A DNA stretch of 42,498 nt from Streptomyces sp. CT34 (GCF_000805335.1 NZ_KN708638.1:5508603-5551100), one strand, 5' to 3'; positions 7,730 to 15,303 are shown, counted from the stretch's first letter. Notes: a model not told the origin generated them from the letters alone. Made by a program: numbers and translations.

Positions 7730-7741
7730 TAGCGCTCGCTA
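7730..7741. promoter_or_regulatory. Inverted repeat between SDR and TetR genes, candidate TetR operator
   Basis: TAGCG-CT-CGCTA is a perfect 5-bp inverted repeat. The half CGCTATA recurs at 7774-7780, so two partial copies flank the AT-rich centre (TATAAAAACC) of the divergent promoter region. This fits autoregulation and control of the SDR gene by the adjacent TetR protein. Inferred from sequence only. Confidence 0.45.
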
Positions 7742-7778
7742 TATAAAAACCGTAGCACCATTTCCTTACCGGCCGCTA

Positions 7779-7784
7779 TAGAAT
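7779..7784 (+). promoter_or_regulatory. Candidate -10 (TAGAAT) for leaderless tetR mRNA
   Basis: TAGAAT ends 7 nt before the ATG at 7792, and no Shine-Dalgarno sequence is present. Transcription would start at or next to the initiation codon. The CGCTATA half-site overlaps it. Confidence 0.5.
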
Positions 7785-7791
7785 TCACTCC

Positions 7792-8409
7792 ATGGTGGCC
7801 AAGGAGACGAAGCAGCGCGGTCGACCCCGGTCCTTCGACCGGGAGACGGCGCTGGAGCAGGCGATGCGGTCCTTCTGGGAGTGCGGCTACGAGGCCACCT
7901 CGATCTCCGACCTCACCCGCGTGATGGGCATCAGCGCCCCCAGCCTCTACGCCGCCTTCGGCGACAAGCGGGCGCTGTTCGACGAGGCGGTGGCCGCGTA
8001 CGGGCGGCGGTACGGCGGCTTCATCTCCCGCGCCATCGCCGAGGAGCCGACCGCCCGCCGCGGCATCGAGCGGGCACTGCGCGAGGCCGCGGTCGAATAC
8101 ACCGTGCCCGGCCGCCCCCGGGGCTGCCTGGTGATCAGCGCCGCCCTGAACACCACCCCCGCCTCCGCCGAAGTCGCCGCGTCCCTGCGGGAGATGCGGC
8201 AGCGCAACGTCCGGGAGATGGAGCGCGCGATCCGGGCGGACATCGCGGCCGGCGAGCTTCCGGCCGGTACGGACGCACATGGCCTGGCGGAGTATGTGAG
8301 CGTCATCGTCGCCGGCATGTCGCAGTCCGCCCGCGACGGCGTCGACCGTACGACCCTGGAGGCGGTCGCCGAGCTGGCGATGCACGCCCTGCCGCGGCAG
8401 CCGTCCTAG
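7792..8409 (+). CDS. TetR/AcrR-family transcriptional regulator
   Basis: 205-residue repressor. The N-terminal helix-turn-helix lies at about residues 12-58 (GRPRSFDRETALEQAMRSFW, then TSISDLTRVMGISAPSLYAAFGDKRALF). The C-terminal ligand domain contains PRGCLVISAAL, typical of the TetR_C type found in regulators beside oxidoreductases. It is divergent from the SDR gene and probably controls it and itself. The effector is unknown. The start is the first ATG, with a -10-like hexamer 7 nt upstream. Confidence 0.92.
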   Translation: MVAKETKQRGRPRSFDRETALEQAMRSFWECGYEATSISDLTRVMGISAPSLYAAFGDKRALFDEAVAAYGRRYGGFISRAIAEEPTARRGIERALREAAVEYTVPGRPRGCLVISAALNTTPASAEVAASLREMRQRNVREMERAIRADIAAGELPAGTDAHGLAEYVSVIVAGMSQSARDGVDRTTLEAVAELAMHALPRQPS

Positions 8410-8568
8410 CAGGCATCCGGCGAGGGAGGGCGGAAGAGCGGAAGAGGGGCCGACGGGAGCGGCGGCGGAAATGGAGGCACCGTGCCGGGACCGGATGGGT
8501 GACCGGCTGCCGGACGCCGTCCCGCCGGCCCCGAAAACACCCGCGGGCCGCGGCGCCGGGACAGGACC

Positions 8569-8590
8569 CTCAACCTGTCCGGCACCGCAG
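8569..8590 (+). terminator. Hairpin, possible tetR terminator
   Basis: GGACAGG-accctcaa-CCTGTCC is a perfect 7-bp stem with an 8-nt loop, 160 bp after the tetR stop. There is no T-tract. The function is a guess from position. Confidence 0.35.
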
Positions 8591-8796
8591 CCCGGAGCTG
8601 ACATCGGCCGGCCCCGTACTAGCGGGCGGGTGGTGCCCCGTGTGCGGTAGGGGCGCCGTCCCGTCCCGGGACCGGTCGATCAGAGGCCGCGGCGCAGTCA
8701 GGGCAGAGAGCGCTGCGGGCCTCGGTCCGCCCTCCTGTGCGGGGAGAGCGGAGGTTCATGGGCTGGGGTCTCCCCCAGGGGTGTCGCGCCTCACAT

Positions 8797-8812
8797 TCTG
8801 GACTAGACCATT
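8797..8812. promoter_or_regulatory. dre-like site (candidate DasR operator) upstream of the PdtaS-type kinase
   Basis: TCTGGACTAGACCATT has the core TGGACTAGACCA, an 11 of 12 match to the dre core, and keeps the flanking ATT. It lies 71 bp upstream of the kinase ATG, a position where bound DasR could block the promoter. Its score equals that of the nagB site. I know of no report for this gene. Confidence 0.6.
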
Positions 8813-8882
8813 CTTCTCTGTCCATGGTTGTGCAGGCACTAGACATACACCGTACGCCGGTAGGCTCCAAGATGTGCCCTCC

Positions 8883-10355
8883 ATGAACGATCTCGTACGC
8901 CAGCACACCGCTCTGAGCGACTCCGACCTCGAGTGGCTGCATCTGCTGGTCTCGGAGTGGCAGCTGCTCTCCGACCTGTCCTTCGCCGACCTCGTCCTGT
9001 GGGTCCCCACCCTCGACGGCACCCGTTATGTCTCCGTCGCCCAGATGCGGCCGAACACCGGCCCCACCTCCTATCAGGACGACATGGTCGGCCACCTGGT
9101 CCCCCGGGGCCGCCGCCCGATGCTGGACTCCGCCCTGGACGAGGGCCGTATCGTGCGCGAGGGCGACCCGGAGTGGCGCGAGGAGGTGCCGGTGCGCGTC
9201 GAGTCCATCCCGGTCCGCCGCGAGGGCCGGGTGCTCGGGGTGATCGCCCGGAACACCAACCTGCTGACCGTACGGACCCCGAGCCGGCTGGAGCTCACCT
9301 ACCTCCAGAGCGCGTCCGACCTCGCCCAGATGATCGCCGCCGGAACGTTTCCCTTCCCCGGCCAGCAGGTCGACATGGACGCCTCGCCGCGTGCCGGCGA
9401 CGGGCTGATCCGGCTCGACGCCGACGGTGTGGTCCAGTACGCCAGCCCCAACGCGCTCTCCGCCTACCACCGGCTCGGCCTCGCCGCCGACCTGGTGGGT
9501 CACCACCTCGGCCAGGCCACCGCCGAACTGGCCCCGGCCCGCGGCCCGGTGGACGAGGCCCTGGTCAAACTGGCCAGCGGCTGGGCCCCGCGGGAATTCG
9601 AGGTCGAGGGCAACGACGGCGTGATCCAATTGCGCGCCATTCCGCTCAAGCCCAAGGGCACCCATATCGGGTCGCTGGTACTGCTGCGCGATGTGACCGA
9701 ACTGCGACGCCGCGAGCGGGAGCTGATCACCAAGGACGCCACCATCCGGGAAATCCACCACCGGGTGAAGAACAACCTCCAGACCGTTGCCGCACTGCTG
9801 CGGCTGCAGTCCCGCCGGATGGATTCCGCACAGGGCCGCGAGGCCCTCGACGAGGCGGTGCGCAGGGTCGGTTCGATCGCGATCGTGCACGAGACGCTGT
9901 CCCAGAACCTCGACGAGCGGGTCGAGTTCGACGAAATCGCCGACCGGGTACTGGCCATGGTCGCGGAGATCGCGCCGGGCAAGGTGACCACCCGCCGCAC
10001 CGGGCGCTTCGGCATCCTGGATGCCGAGGTGGCCACGCCGCTGTCGATGGTGCTGACGGAAGTGCTGCAGAACGCCCTGGAGCACGCTTTCGACCAGCTG
10101 GAACACGGCACCGTCGAGGTCGGCGCGGTCCGCGGCGGCAGCCGCACGGAGCCCCGGCTGCTGGTCACCGTCCAGGACAACGGCCGTGGTCTGCCGGAGG
10201 GTTTCGACCCGCAACGCACCGGAAACCTGGGTCTGCAGATCGTACGGACCCTGGTGGAGGGCGAGTTGGGCGGCACGTTCGACATGGTCCGCGGGCCCGA
10301 GGGCGGCACCCAGGTCATTCTCGACGTCCCGGTGCGGCCCGAGAAGCAGCACTGA
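8883..10355 (+). CDS. PdtaS-type cytosolic sensor histidine kinase
   Basis: 490-residue soluble kinase with no membrane segment. Residues 1-150 form a GAF-like sensor, about 170-280 a PAS domain ending LVLLRDVTELRRRERE. A HisKA_2 dimerisation helix follows (EIHHRVKNNLQTVAALLRLQ, phosphoacceptor His 292 or 293). The HATPase domain has N-box EVLQNALEHAF and G-box DNGRGLPEG with GNLGLQIV. This is the actinobacterial PdtaS architecture; its partner PdtaR, an ANTAR RNA-binding antiterminator, is not encoded here. The ATG at 8883 was chosen because MNDLVRQHTALSD is the family N-terminus. A dre-like site lies 71 bp upstream. Confidence 0.93.
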   Translation: MNDLVRQHTALSDSDLEWLHLLVSEWQLLSDLSFADLVLWVPTLDGTRYVSVAQMRPNTGPTSYQDDMVGHLVPRGRRPMLDSALDEGRIVREGDPEWREEVPVRVESIPVRREGRVLGVIARNTNLLTVRTPSRLELTYLQSASDLAQMIAAGTFPFPGQQVDMDASPRAGDGLIRLDADGVVQYASPNALSAYHRLGLAADLVGHHLGQATAELAPARGPVDEALVKLASGWAPREFEVEGNDGVIQLRAIPLKPKGTHIGSLVLLRDVTELRRRERELITKDATIREIHHRVKNNLQTVAALLRLQSRRMDSAQGREALDEAVRRVGSIAIVHETLSQNLDERVEFDEIADRVLAMVAEIAPGKVTTRRTGRFGILDAEVATPLSMVLTEVLQNALEHAFDQLEHGTVEVGAVRGGSRTEPRLLVTVQDNGRGLPEGFDPQRTGNLGLQIVRTLVEGELGGTFDMVRGPEGGTQVILDVPVRPEKQH

Positions 10356-10373
10356 GCAACTGAGCAACTGAGC
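10353..10373 (+). repeat. Short 8-bp tandem repeat at the kinase stop codon
   Basis: TGAGCAAC occurs twice, followed by a third partial TGAGC. The first copy contains the kinase's TGA stop. This gives several closely spaced TGA triplets. Probably slippage, with no function implied. Confidence 0.7.
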
Positions 10374-10425
10374 GGCGGCGCGCGGAGTGCGGGGGAGGAG
10401 CGCGCGGAGCCCCGGAACAGCGGCA

Positions 10426-10451
10426 AGCCCCGGACCGATCGGCCCGGGGCT
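10426..10451. terminator. Hairpin between the kinase gene and convergent wblE
   Basis: AGCCCCGG pairs perfectly with CCGGGGCT across a 10-nt loop. It lies between two convergent genes and probably ends both transcripts. Confidence 0.6.
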
Positions 10452-10546
10452 CAAAGCTGTTGCGATGCGATAACGACCGGGCTTCAGCTCCGGGCAGGCA
10501 TCGAAGGTACTGCGCGCTGCGGCTCGGGGGCCACGGGGCGGCTGGC

Positions 10547-10804
10547 TCAGGCGCTGGCGTTGCGCGCCCGGTTGCGAGCTGCACGGCGCTTCATCGCGCG
10601 GCGCTCGTCCTCGCTCAGACCACCCCAGACGCCGGAGTCCTGGCCGGACTCAAGCGCCCACTGCAGGCACTGCTCCATGACGGGGCAGCGGCGGCAGACG
10701 GCCTTGGCTTCCTCGATCTGCAGCAGCGCAGGACCGGTGTTGCCGATGGGGAAGAAGAGCTCGGGGTCTTCCTCGCGGCAAACGGCGCGGTGACGCCAGT
10801 CCAT
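10547..10804 (-). CDS. wblE: WhiB-family iron-sulfur regulator WblE (WhiB1 orthologue)
   Basis: 85-residue Wbl protein with the four cluster ligands Cys9, Cys37, Cys40 and Cys46. The turn GVWGG is at residues 58-62 and a basic C-terminus (RRAMKRRAARNRARN) is expected to contact DNA. The MDWRHRAVCREEDPELFFP start is characteristic of WblE/WhiB1, which holds a nitric-oxide-sensitive [4Fe-4S] cluster and binds the primary sigma factor. I chose the ATG at 10804, with GAGGAGATGGAG upstream; the frame stays open further but the extension does not look like a Wbl protein. A Crp-like palindrome lies 43 bp upstream of the start. Confidence 0.96.
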   Translation of the reverse strand: MDWRHRAVCREEDPELFFPIGNTGPALLQIEEAKAVCRRCPVMEQCLQWALESGQDSGVWGGLSEDERRAMKRRAARNRARNASA

Positions 10805-11124
10805 GGCTGCTCCATCTCCTCGTGTGACGGGATCGTTGCTTGTGAATGTGAACGCTTTCACGAATCCCTCCACAAGGGAAGGGCCGAAAGCCAGTCGAGA
10901 ACTGGTGCGGTCCTGTGGAATGAGGAGGAGGATTCGGGCTCTCAAGGGGGCCGGTAAAGCGGCCGTCCCGATCGCCATGAAGAGACTCGCAAACCTCGGC
11001 GGCGGATACAACCCCTTCCGGAAACTTTTTTTTGATTCCTTGGTGTCGCCTAGCTCACAGCCGTCATTCCAGGGGGTGGAAGCCAGCCTAAACGTTCGAG
11101 TGAAAGGACTTTAGGCCCTACTGC
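10805..11124. other. wblE upstream region (no gene)
   Basis: 320 bp between the wblE start and the end of the lipid-kinase gene, both on the minus strand. It holds a Crp-like site (10847-10862), an 8-nt T tract on the plus strand near 11026-11033, and no convincing coding frame. Wbl genes often have long leaders, so the promoter is probably in here, but I cannot place it. Confidence 0.6.
10847..10862. promoter_or_regulatory. Crp-like site upstream of wblE
   Basis: TGTGAACGCTTTCACG fits the Crp pattern TGTGA-N6-TCACA with one mismatch, and its core GTGAA-CGCT-TTCAC is a perfect inverted repeat. M. tuberculosis whiB1, the orthologue, is controlled by a Crp protein through such sites. Here the site is 43 bp from the start codon. 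Whether it lies upstream of or within the transcript is unknown. Confidence 0.5.
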
Positions 11125-12108
11125 TCACACAATCACACGCAGTGCACGGCGAACGCCTGTGAACGTCACACTCGTGCGCAGTCCGAGGTGGTCACCATCC
11201 ATCTGGAACGGCAGCGGAACCTGCGAATGCAAGGTGAAGTCCGTGAGGTCGTGGAGTGAGAGGACGTGCTTGCCCTGGGGGCCGCGATCCGGTGTGGAGG
11301 TGAGGAGTTGGGAACCGTAGCGGGTCACCGCGGGCACCGAGAACTTGTCCAGCGCGAAGAGGTCCAGGGCGGTGTCGAAGGACGCGTCGGGGGACGGGTA
11401 GATGGGGCGGTTGCCCAGGTATGACCAGGGGGCGGTGTTGCAGATTATGGACATCGCGAGGTTTTCGACGACCTCCGTGCTGCCCGGCTTCTCGCCCGGC
11501 CGTTCGAGCGTGATGGTGCCCCGGCGGCGGTTGGCCTCGCCGAGGAACTGCCGTACGACCTGTCGCACGTAGAGGGCGTGGGTCGACCGCTTACCGCGTT
11601 CGCGCTGCTGTTCGACCCGGCCGACGACGCCGGCGTCGAAGCCGAAGCCCGCGCAGAAGGTGAACCAGCGGGCCGGCACCCCCTCGTCCACGCTGCCCGG
11701 AGTGCCCGCGGCCAGGCCCAGGCCTACCGTGCGCTCGCTGCGGTCGCGCAGCGCGTCCAGCAGGGCGCCGGTCGCCTCCACGACGTCGTTGGGCAGTCCG
11801 AGGGCGCGCGCGAAGACATTGGTGGAGCCGCCGGGGACCACGGCCAGCCGCGGGTGCGAGTCCGGGTCGGGGCCGGTCGTCAGCAGGCCGTTGACGACTT
11901 CGTTGACCGTGCCGTCGCCGCCGAGCGCCACCACCAGCTCGGTCTCCCCGCCCTCGGCGGCCTCCCGGGCCAGGTCGCGGGCGTGGCCGCGGTACCGCGT
12001 CTCGGCGACCTCCAGCTTGAGGTCACTGGCCAGTGCGTGGGTGAGTACCTCACGGGTGCGGGCACTCGTGGTGGTTGCTGCGGGATTGACCACGAGAAGT
12101 GCGCGCAT
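11125..12108 (-). CDS. Diacylglycerol kinase-family lipid kinase (YegS/DgkB type)
   Basis: 327-residue protein with the DAGK catalytic motif GGDGTVNE at residues 63-70, preceded by VNPAATTTSAR and followed by VVPGGSTNVFARALG, the nucleotide-binding signatures of this fold. The C-terminal beta-sandwich (VPLPFQMDGDHLG) binds the lipid substrate in relatives. It probably phosphorylates diacylglycerol or a related membrane lipid; the exact substrate cannot be read from sequence. No Shine-Dalgarno is seen, and TACGCT sits 7 nt before the ATG, so the mRNA may be leaderless. It is divergent from the small membrane protein gene. Confidence 0.92.
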   Translation of the reverse strand: MRALLVVNPAATTTSARTREVLTHALASDLKLEVAETRYRGHARDLAREAAEGGETELVVALGGDGTVNEVVNGLLTTGPDPDSHPRLAVVPGGSTNVFARALGLPNDVVEATGALLDALRDRSERTVGLGLAAGTPGSVDEGVPARWFTFCAGFGFDAGVVGRVEQQRERGKRSTHALYVRQVVRQFLGEANRRRGTITLERPGEKPGSTEVVENLAMSIICNTAPWSYLGNRPIYPSPDASFDTALDLFALDKFSVPAVTRYGSQLLTSTPDRGPQGKHVLSLHDLTDFTLHSQVPLPFQMDGDHLGLRTSVTFTGVRRALRVIV

Positions 12109-12115
12109 ATGGAGC

Positions 12116-12121
12116 AGCGTA
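12116..12121 (-). promoter_or_regulatory. Candidate -10 (TACGCT) for leaderless lipid-kinase mRNA
   Basis: On the minus strand TACGCT is followed by 7 nt and then the ATG at 12108. No ribosome site is present between them. Confidence 0.4.
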
Positions 12122-12192
12122 CCTACCTGCCGGTACTCGCCTCACGCCTGTCCGGGGTACCGGGCGGGCCGGGTCGCACGGTGGGCCGGCGC

Positions 12193-12198
12193 TACCCT
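12193..12198 (+). promoter_or_regulatory. Candidate -10 (TACCCT) for leaderless mRNA of the 12205 gene
   Basis: TACCCT ends 6 nt before the GTG at 12205 and there is no Shine-Dalgarno sequence. The promoter lies in the 96-bp gap shared with the divergent lipid-kinase gene. Confidence 0.4.
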
Positions 12199-12204
12199 GC
12201 TGGG

Positions 12205-12660
12205 GTGACCAGTCAGCAGAAACAGACCGCGAAGCGCGCCGCCGGCGCCCCCGCCGTACCGGAGCCGGCCGGTCCGCGGCCGGCCCGGCTGAGTGCCGCC
12301 GCGGCGCTCACCGCCGTCGAGGGGCTGGCGCTGGCCGTCCTCGGCGCGTACATGCTGGTCAACGGGCTGGTCGGGGCGCCGGACAGTCCGCAGCAGGCGG
12401 AGATGGGCGGGCTGACCATCCTGGCGCTGGCGGTGCTGCCGCTGGTCGCCGCGCGGGGGCTGTGGCTGCGCCGCCGCTGGAGCCGGGGGCCCTCGCTGAT
12501 CACCCAGATCGTGGCGCTGCCGGTGGCCTGGACCCTGGTCAAGGGCGGCGGCGCACTGATCGCCGCCGGGGCCGGGCTGGCCGTGGCGGCGCTGGTCGTG
12601 CTCGTCCTGCTGGTCAATCCGACGGCGACCGAGGCGCTGGGCATCGGACCGCGGGAGTAG
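12205..12660 (+). CDS. Small integral membrane protein, function unknown
   Basis: 151-residue protein with a polar, Ala/Pro-rich cytoplasmic N-tail (residues 1-35) and about four membrane helices. These include ALTAVEGLALAVLGAYMLV, GLTILALAVLPLVAARGLWL and a C-terminal pair ending AALVVLVLLVNPTATEALG. The basic loop LRRRWSRGPSLITQI lies between helices. The pattern resembles conserved actinobacterial membrane proteins of unknown role; I cannot assign a function. The GTG at 12205 is preferred because a -10-like hexamer lies 6 nt upstream. A strong convergent terminator follows. Confidence 0.8.
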   Translation: MTSQQKQTAKRAAGAPAVPEPAGPRPARLSAAAALTAVEGLALAVLGAYMLVNGLVGAPDSPQQAEMGGLTILALAVLPLVAARGLWLRRRWSRGPSLITQIVALPVAWTLVKGGGALIAAGAGLAVAALVVLVLLVNPTATEALGIGPRE

Positions 12661-12684
12661 CGGGAGCGAGCGCCGGACGCGGAG

Positions 12685-12729
12685 AACGACACGGCGGCGG
12701 AGCCTCGGGGGCTCCGCCGCCGCGTCGTT
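12685..12729. terminator. Bidirectional terminator hairpin between the 12205 gene and sigH
   Basis: AACGAC and GGCGGCGGAGCC pair with GGCTCCGCCGCC and GTCGTT around a short loop, interrupted only by a 2-nt internal mismatch. At 45 bp it is one of the longest hairpins in the window. It sits between convergent stops, so it probably ends both transcripts. Confidence 0.85.
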
Positions 12730-12738
12730 CGGTGCCGG

Positions 12739-13731
12739 CTACTCCTCGACCAGGAGCTTGTCGCGCAGCTGGGCCAGGGTGCGGGCCAGGAGGCGCGAGA
12801 CGTGCATCTGGGAGATGCCGACCTCCTGGGCGATCTGCGACTGGGTCATGTTGCCGAAGAAGCGCAGCAGCAGGATCTTCTTCTCGCGCGGCGGGAGGTC
12901 CTCCAGCAGCGGTTTGAGGGACTCGCGGTACTCCACGCCCTCCAGCGCCTCGTCCTCCGCGCCGAGGGTGTCGGCGACGGCCGGGGACTCGTCGTCGGTG
13001 TCCGGGACGTCCAGCGACAGCGTGCTGTACGCGTTGGCCGACTCCAGGCCCTCCAGGACCTCCTCCTCGGAGATCCCCAGATGCTCGGCCAGCTCATGGA
13101 CCGTGGGCGCCCGGCCGTGCCGCTGGGAGAGCTCCGCGGTGGCGGTGGTCAACGACAGCCGCAGCTCCTGGAGGCGCCGCGGGACGCGGACCGCCCAGCC
13201 CTTGTCGCGGAAGTGCCGCTTGATCTCGCCGACGACGGTGGGGGTGGCATACGTGGAGAACTCCACGCCGCGCTCCGGGTCGAACCGGTCCACCGACTTG
13301 ATCAGGCCGATGGTGGCGACCTGGGTCAGATCGTCGAGCGGCTCGCCGCGGTTGCGGAACCGCCGGGCCAGGTGCTCGACGAGCGGCAGGTGCATCCGTA
13401 CGAGGGTGTTGCGCAGCTCCGCGCGCTCCGGAGAGCCCTCGGGGAGCTTGCGCAGCTCGTAGAACATCGCCCGGGCGCCGCTGCGCTCCTGACCGTCCTG
13501 CGGCTCCGGGGAATGCTGATCCTGCGGCTTGTCGTCGGGGCCCGGTGGCCCGTGCCGATCCGCCTGCCGACCCTGCTGCTCGCTCTGGTCCATGTGGTCC
13601 GCCCGCTCTGCCTGCTCCGCCGCGTCCAACCGGCCGCCGTGGTCGTCCGCTCCCACCGGATGCGGCCGGGCATGCTGCCCGGGGATGGTCGCGCCCGCCG
13701 CCATCCTCGCGCCGCGTTCGAGATCTTTCAC
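12739..13731 (-). CDS. sigH: SigB/SigF-family stress sigma factor, SigH-like
   Basis: 330-residue sigma-70 factor of the SigB/F/G group. A long polar N-terminal extension (about residues 1-90, Gln/Asp/His-rich) precedes region 2, which contains LTQVATIGLIKSVDRFDPER and STYATPTVVGEIKRHFRDKG. Region 3 follows, then region 4 near the C-terminus (MTQSQIAQEVGISQMHVSRLL). In S. coelicolor SigH acts in osmotic stress and development and is held by the anti-sigma factor UshX; the extension and the gene upstream fit that system. The GTG at 13731, with AGGGGG upstream, starts 16 bp after ushX. Internal starts giving shorter isoforms, as known for SigH, are possible. A paralogue of the same group cannot be fully excluded. 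Confidence 0.88.
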   Translation of the reverse strand: MKDLERGARMAAGATIPGQHARPHPVGADDHGGRLDAAEQAERADHMDQSEQQGRQADRHGPPGPDDKPQDQHSPEPQDGQERSGARAMFYELRKLPEGSPERAELRNTLVRMHLPLVEHLARRFRNRGEPLDDLTQVATIGLIKSVDRFDPERGVEFSTYATPTVVGEIKRHFRDKGWAVRVPRRLQELRLSLTTATAELSQRHGRAPTVHELAEHLGISEEEVLEGLESANAYSTLSLDVPDTDDESPAVADTLGAEDEALEGVEYRESLKPLLEDLPPREKKILLLRFFGNMTQSQIAQEVGISQMHVSRLLARTLAQLRDKLLVEE

Positions 13732-13747
13732 GGGGCCCCCTGTTCGG

Positions 13748-14161
13748 TCATGACGGTCCGGGACCGGCGCCGCGCTCCTTGTACAGACTGATGGTGACCG
13801 TACGGTCCTCGGCGACGGTGGAGTCGACCTTGCCGGCCAGCGCCGAGAGCACCGTCCAGGCGAAGGTGTCGCGCTCGGGAGCGCGGCCGTCGGTCGTCGG
13901 GGCCGACACCGTGACCTGGAGCGCGTCGTCGATGAGGCGGAAGACGCAGCTCAGCACGCTGCCGGGGACGGCCTGTTGCAGCAGGATCGCGCAGGCTTCG
14001 TCGACCGCGATGCGCAGATCCTCGATTTCGTCGAGGGTGAAGTCCAAGCGGGCTGCGAGCCCGGCCGTGGCCGTACGCAGCACTGACAGGTAGGCACCCG
14101 CAGCGGGCAGGCGGACTTCCACGAAGTCCACCGTCCCGGGCTCGCCTGCGATCTGGGACAC
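13748..14161 (-). CDS. Anti-sigma factor of the RsbW/SpoIIAB type, UshX/PrsH-like
   Basis: 137-residue GHKL-fold protein that should bind and inhibit the SigH-like factor encoded downstream. The N-box region LDEIEDLRIAVDEACAILLQ is clear. A later G-box is weak, as in many actinobacterial anti-sigma proteins. The GTG at 14161 is preferred because GGAGG lies 5 nt upstream; the frame is open to 14296 but that part lacks family similarity. It forms an operon with sigH. No anti-anti-sigma gene is adjacent, so a partner, if any, is unlinked. Confidence 0.88.
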   Translation of the reverse strand: MSQIAGEPGTVDFVEVRLPAAGAYLSVLRTATAGLAARLDFTLDEIEDLRIAVDEACAILLQQAVPGSVLSCVFRLIDDALQVTVSAPTTDGRAPERDTFAWTVLSALAGKVDSTVAEDRTVTISLYKERGAGPGPS

Positions 14162-14464
14162 CCTCACCTCCAAGGTGGCACAAGCTGGTTGAGCTGGAAT
14201 GCGTGATGAATGCTCTTGGTGTTCGCGTTCTTCGGGGGTGTCCGCGCCGGGCAGCTCTCCCGTCGGGTGACAGGAGAACGATCCGGCGCGGCACATGGTT
14301 CGGCTGTGACGCTATCGCGATCCGCGGGCCGGTGTCGCCCGGAAGGAGCAGGGCAGCCGTCCGGACGGAGACGGCTCGGGCTCGTCCGGCGTCGCGTCTG
14401 TTACAGAGTGTAAAACCTCGGGCACGGACAGTGGTAGGGGTCGGAGCTGTCAAATCGCGGCCGA
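14162..14464. other. Upstream region of the ushX-sigH operon (no gene)
   Basis: 303 bp, the likely promoter region for ushX-sigH. A consensus -35 TTGACA occurs on the minus strand at 14448-14453, but I do not see a good -10 for it. In S. coelicolor this operon has several promoters, including developmental ones. I found no clear SigB-type GTTT...GGGTAT promoter. Confidence 0.5.
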
Positions 14465-14953
14465 TTACGCTCCGTTGACCTCTGCCGTGCCGGCCAGGTC
14501 GTGCAGCTCCTCTCCAGTGAGCCGGAAGACGGTCCATTCGTCCATGGGCCGGGCGCCGATGGATCGGTAAAAACCGATGGACGGTTCGTTCCAATCGAGG
14601 ACTGACCACTCGAAACGCTCGTAGCCGCGGTCCGCGCAGATCTTCGCGAGGGCCGCCAGCAGGGCCTTGCCGTGGCCGCCGCCGCGTGCCTCGGGGCGCA
14701 CGTACAGGTCCTCCAGATAGATACCGTGCGTGCCCGTCCACGTCGAGAAGTTCCGGAACCACAGGGCGAAGCCCACGGGGACGCCGTCGGCCTCGGCCAG
14801 CAGCGCGAAGACGGCCGGATGGGGGCCGAACAGGGCCTCCCTGAGCTGCGATTCGGTGGCCCGGGCGGCCTCCGGTACGCGTTCGTAGGCGGCCAGTTCG
14901 CCGATCATGGCCAGGATGACCGGTATGTCGTCGGGGGTCGCTTCGCGGATCAT
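14465..14953 (-). CDS. GNAT-family N-acetyltransferase (diamine acetyltransferase-like)
   Basis: 162-residue acetyltransferase using acetyl-CoA. The acceptor-side strand GIYLEDLYVRPEARGGGHGKALL holds the Q/RxxGxG/A-type CoA loop. WSVLDWNEPSIGFYRSIGA is the conserved C-terminal motif seen in spermidine/spermine acetyltransferase-like members. The substrate is probably a small amine or amino acid, but this is only family-level. No Shine-Dalgarno is visible, and TAGCCT lies 6 nt before the ATG. Confidence 0.88.
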   Translation of the reverse strand: MIREATPDDIPVILAMIGELAAYERVPEAARATESQLREALFGPHPAVFALLAEADGVPVGFALWFRNFSTWTGTHGIYLEDLYVRPEARGGGHGKALLAALAKICADRGYERFEWSVLDWNEPSIGFYRSIGARPMDEWTVFRLTGEELHDLAGTAEVNGA

Positions 14954-14959
14954 GCGGCA

Positions 14960-14965
14960 AGGCTA
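14960..14965 (-). promoter_or_regulatory. Candidate -10 (TAGCCT) for leaderless GNAT mRNA
   Basis: On the minus strand TAGCCT is 6 nt from the ATG at 14953 with no ribosome site between. Confidence 0.45.
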
Positions 14966-15029
14966 AAGGGGCGCCAAGGGGCGCCCGGCAGCGGTGCCCG
15001 TCCCACGGGGGCGCCGGCGGGCCGGGGCC

Positions 15030-15290
15030 TCACACCAGCATCCGGTCCGTGAAGCACCAGCGCCACGAGTCGCCCGGCTCGAACGACCGCATCACCGGGT
15101 GGCCGGTCTCCTCGTAGTGCGCGGTCGCGTGCCGGTACGGCGAGGAGTCGCAGCAGCCGACGTGGCCGCAGACCAGGCAGAGCCGCAGCTGGACGGGATG
15201 GCTCCCGGCGGCCAGGCACTCCAGGCAGGTGTCGCTCAGCGGTGCCGGCTCGGCGCGCGGGAGCTCGGGAACGTGCGTGCACTCGCTCAT
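15030..15290 (-). CDS. UBP-type zinc finger protein
   Basis: 86-residue protein composed of one ZnF-UBP domain. The metal ligands follow the UBP pattern: CTH near the N-terminus, CLEC, CLVCGHVGCCDSS, then HATAHYEETGHP. The C-terminus WRWCFTDRMLV is usual for the stand-alone bacterial members. In eukaryotes this fold binds the free C-terminus of ubiquitin; the bacterial role is unknown. The ATG at 15290 has TAACCT 7 nt upstream and no Shine-Dalgarno. Confidence 0.9.
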   Translation of the reverse strand: MSECTHVPELPRAEPAPLSDTCLECLAAGSHPVQLRLCLVCGHVGCCDSSPYRHATAHYEETGHPVMRSFEPGDSWRWCFTDRMLV

Positions 15291-15297
15291 GCCGGCC

Positions 15298-15303
15298 AGG
15301 TTA
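15298..15303 (-). promoter_or_regulatory. Candidate -10 (TAACCT) for leaderless UBP zinc finger mRNA
   Basis: On the minus strand TAACCT lies 7 nt before the ATG at 15290. Confidence 0.45.

Larger units (their letters stand above)
8410..8882. other. Intergenic region between tetR and the histidine kinase gene
   Basis: 473 bp with no convincing gene. It contains a hairpin at 8569-8590 and a dre-like site at 8797-8812. The kinase frame stays open through much of the region, but the translation there is Arg/Gly/Pro low complexity. Confidence 0.7.

Noticed and set aside
7881..8882. Upstream extension of the histidine kinase frame
   Set aside because: It runs across tetR and the intergenic region with Arg/Gly/Pro translation; the real N-terminus is at 8883.
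13728..14960. Long minus-strand frame overlapping ushX and the GNAT gene
   Set aside because: It is out of frame with both recognised proteins and has a Arg/Gly/Pro-rich translation.
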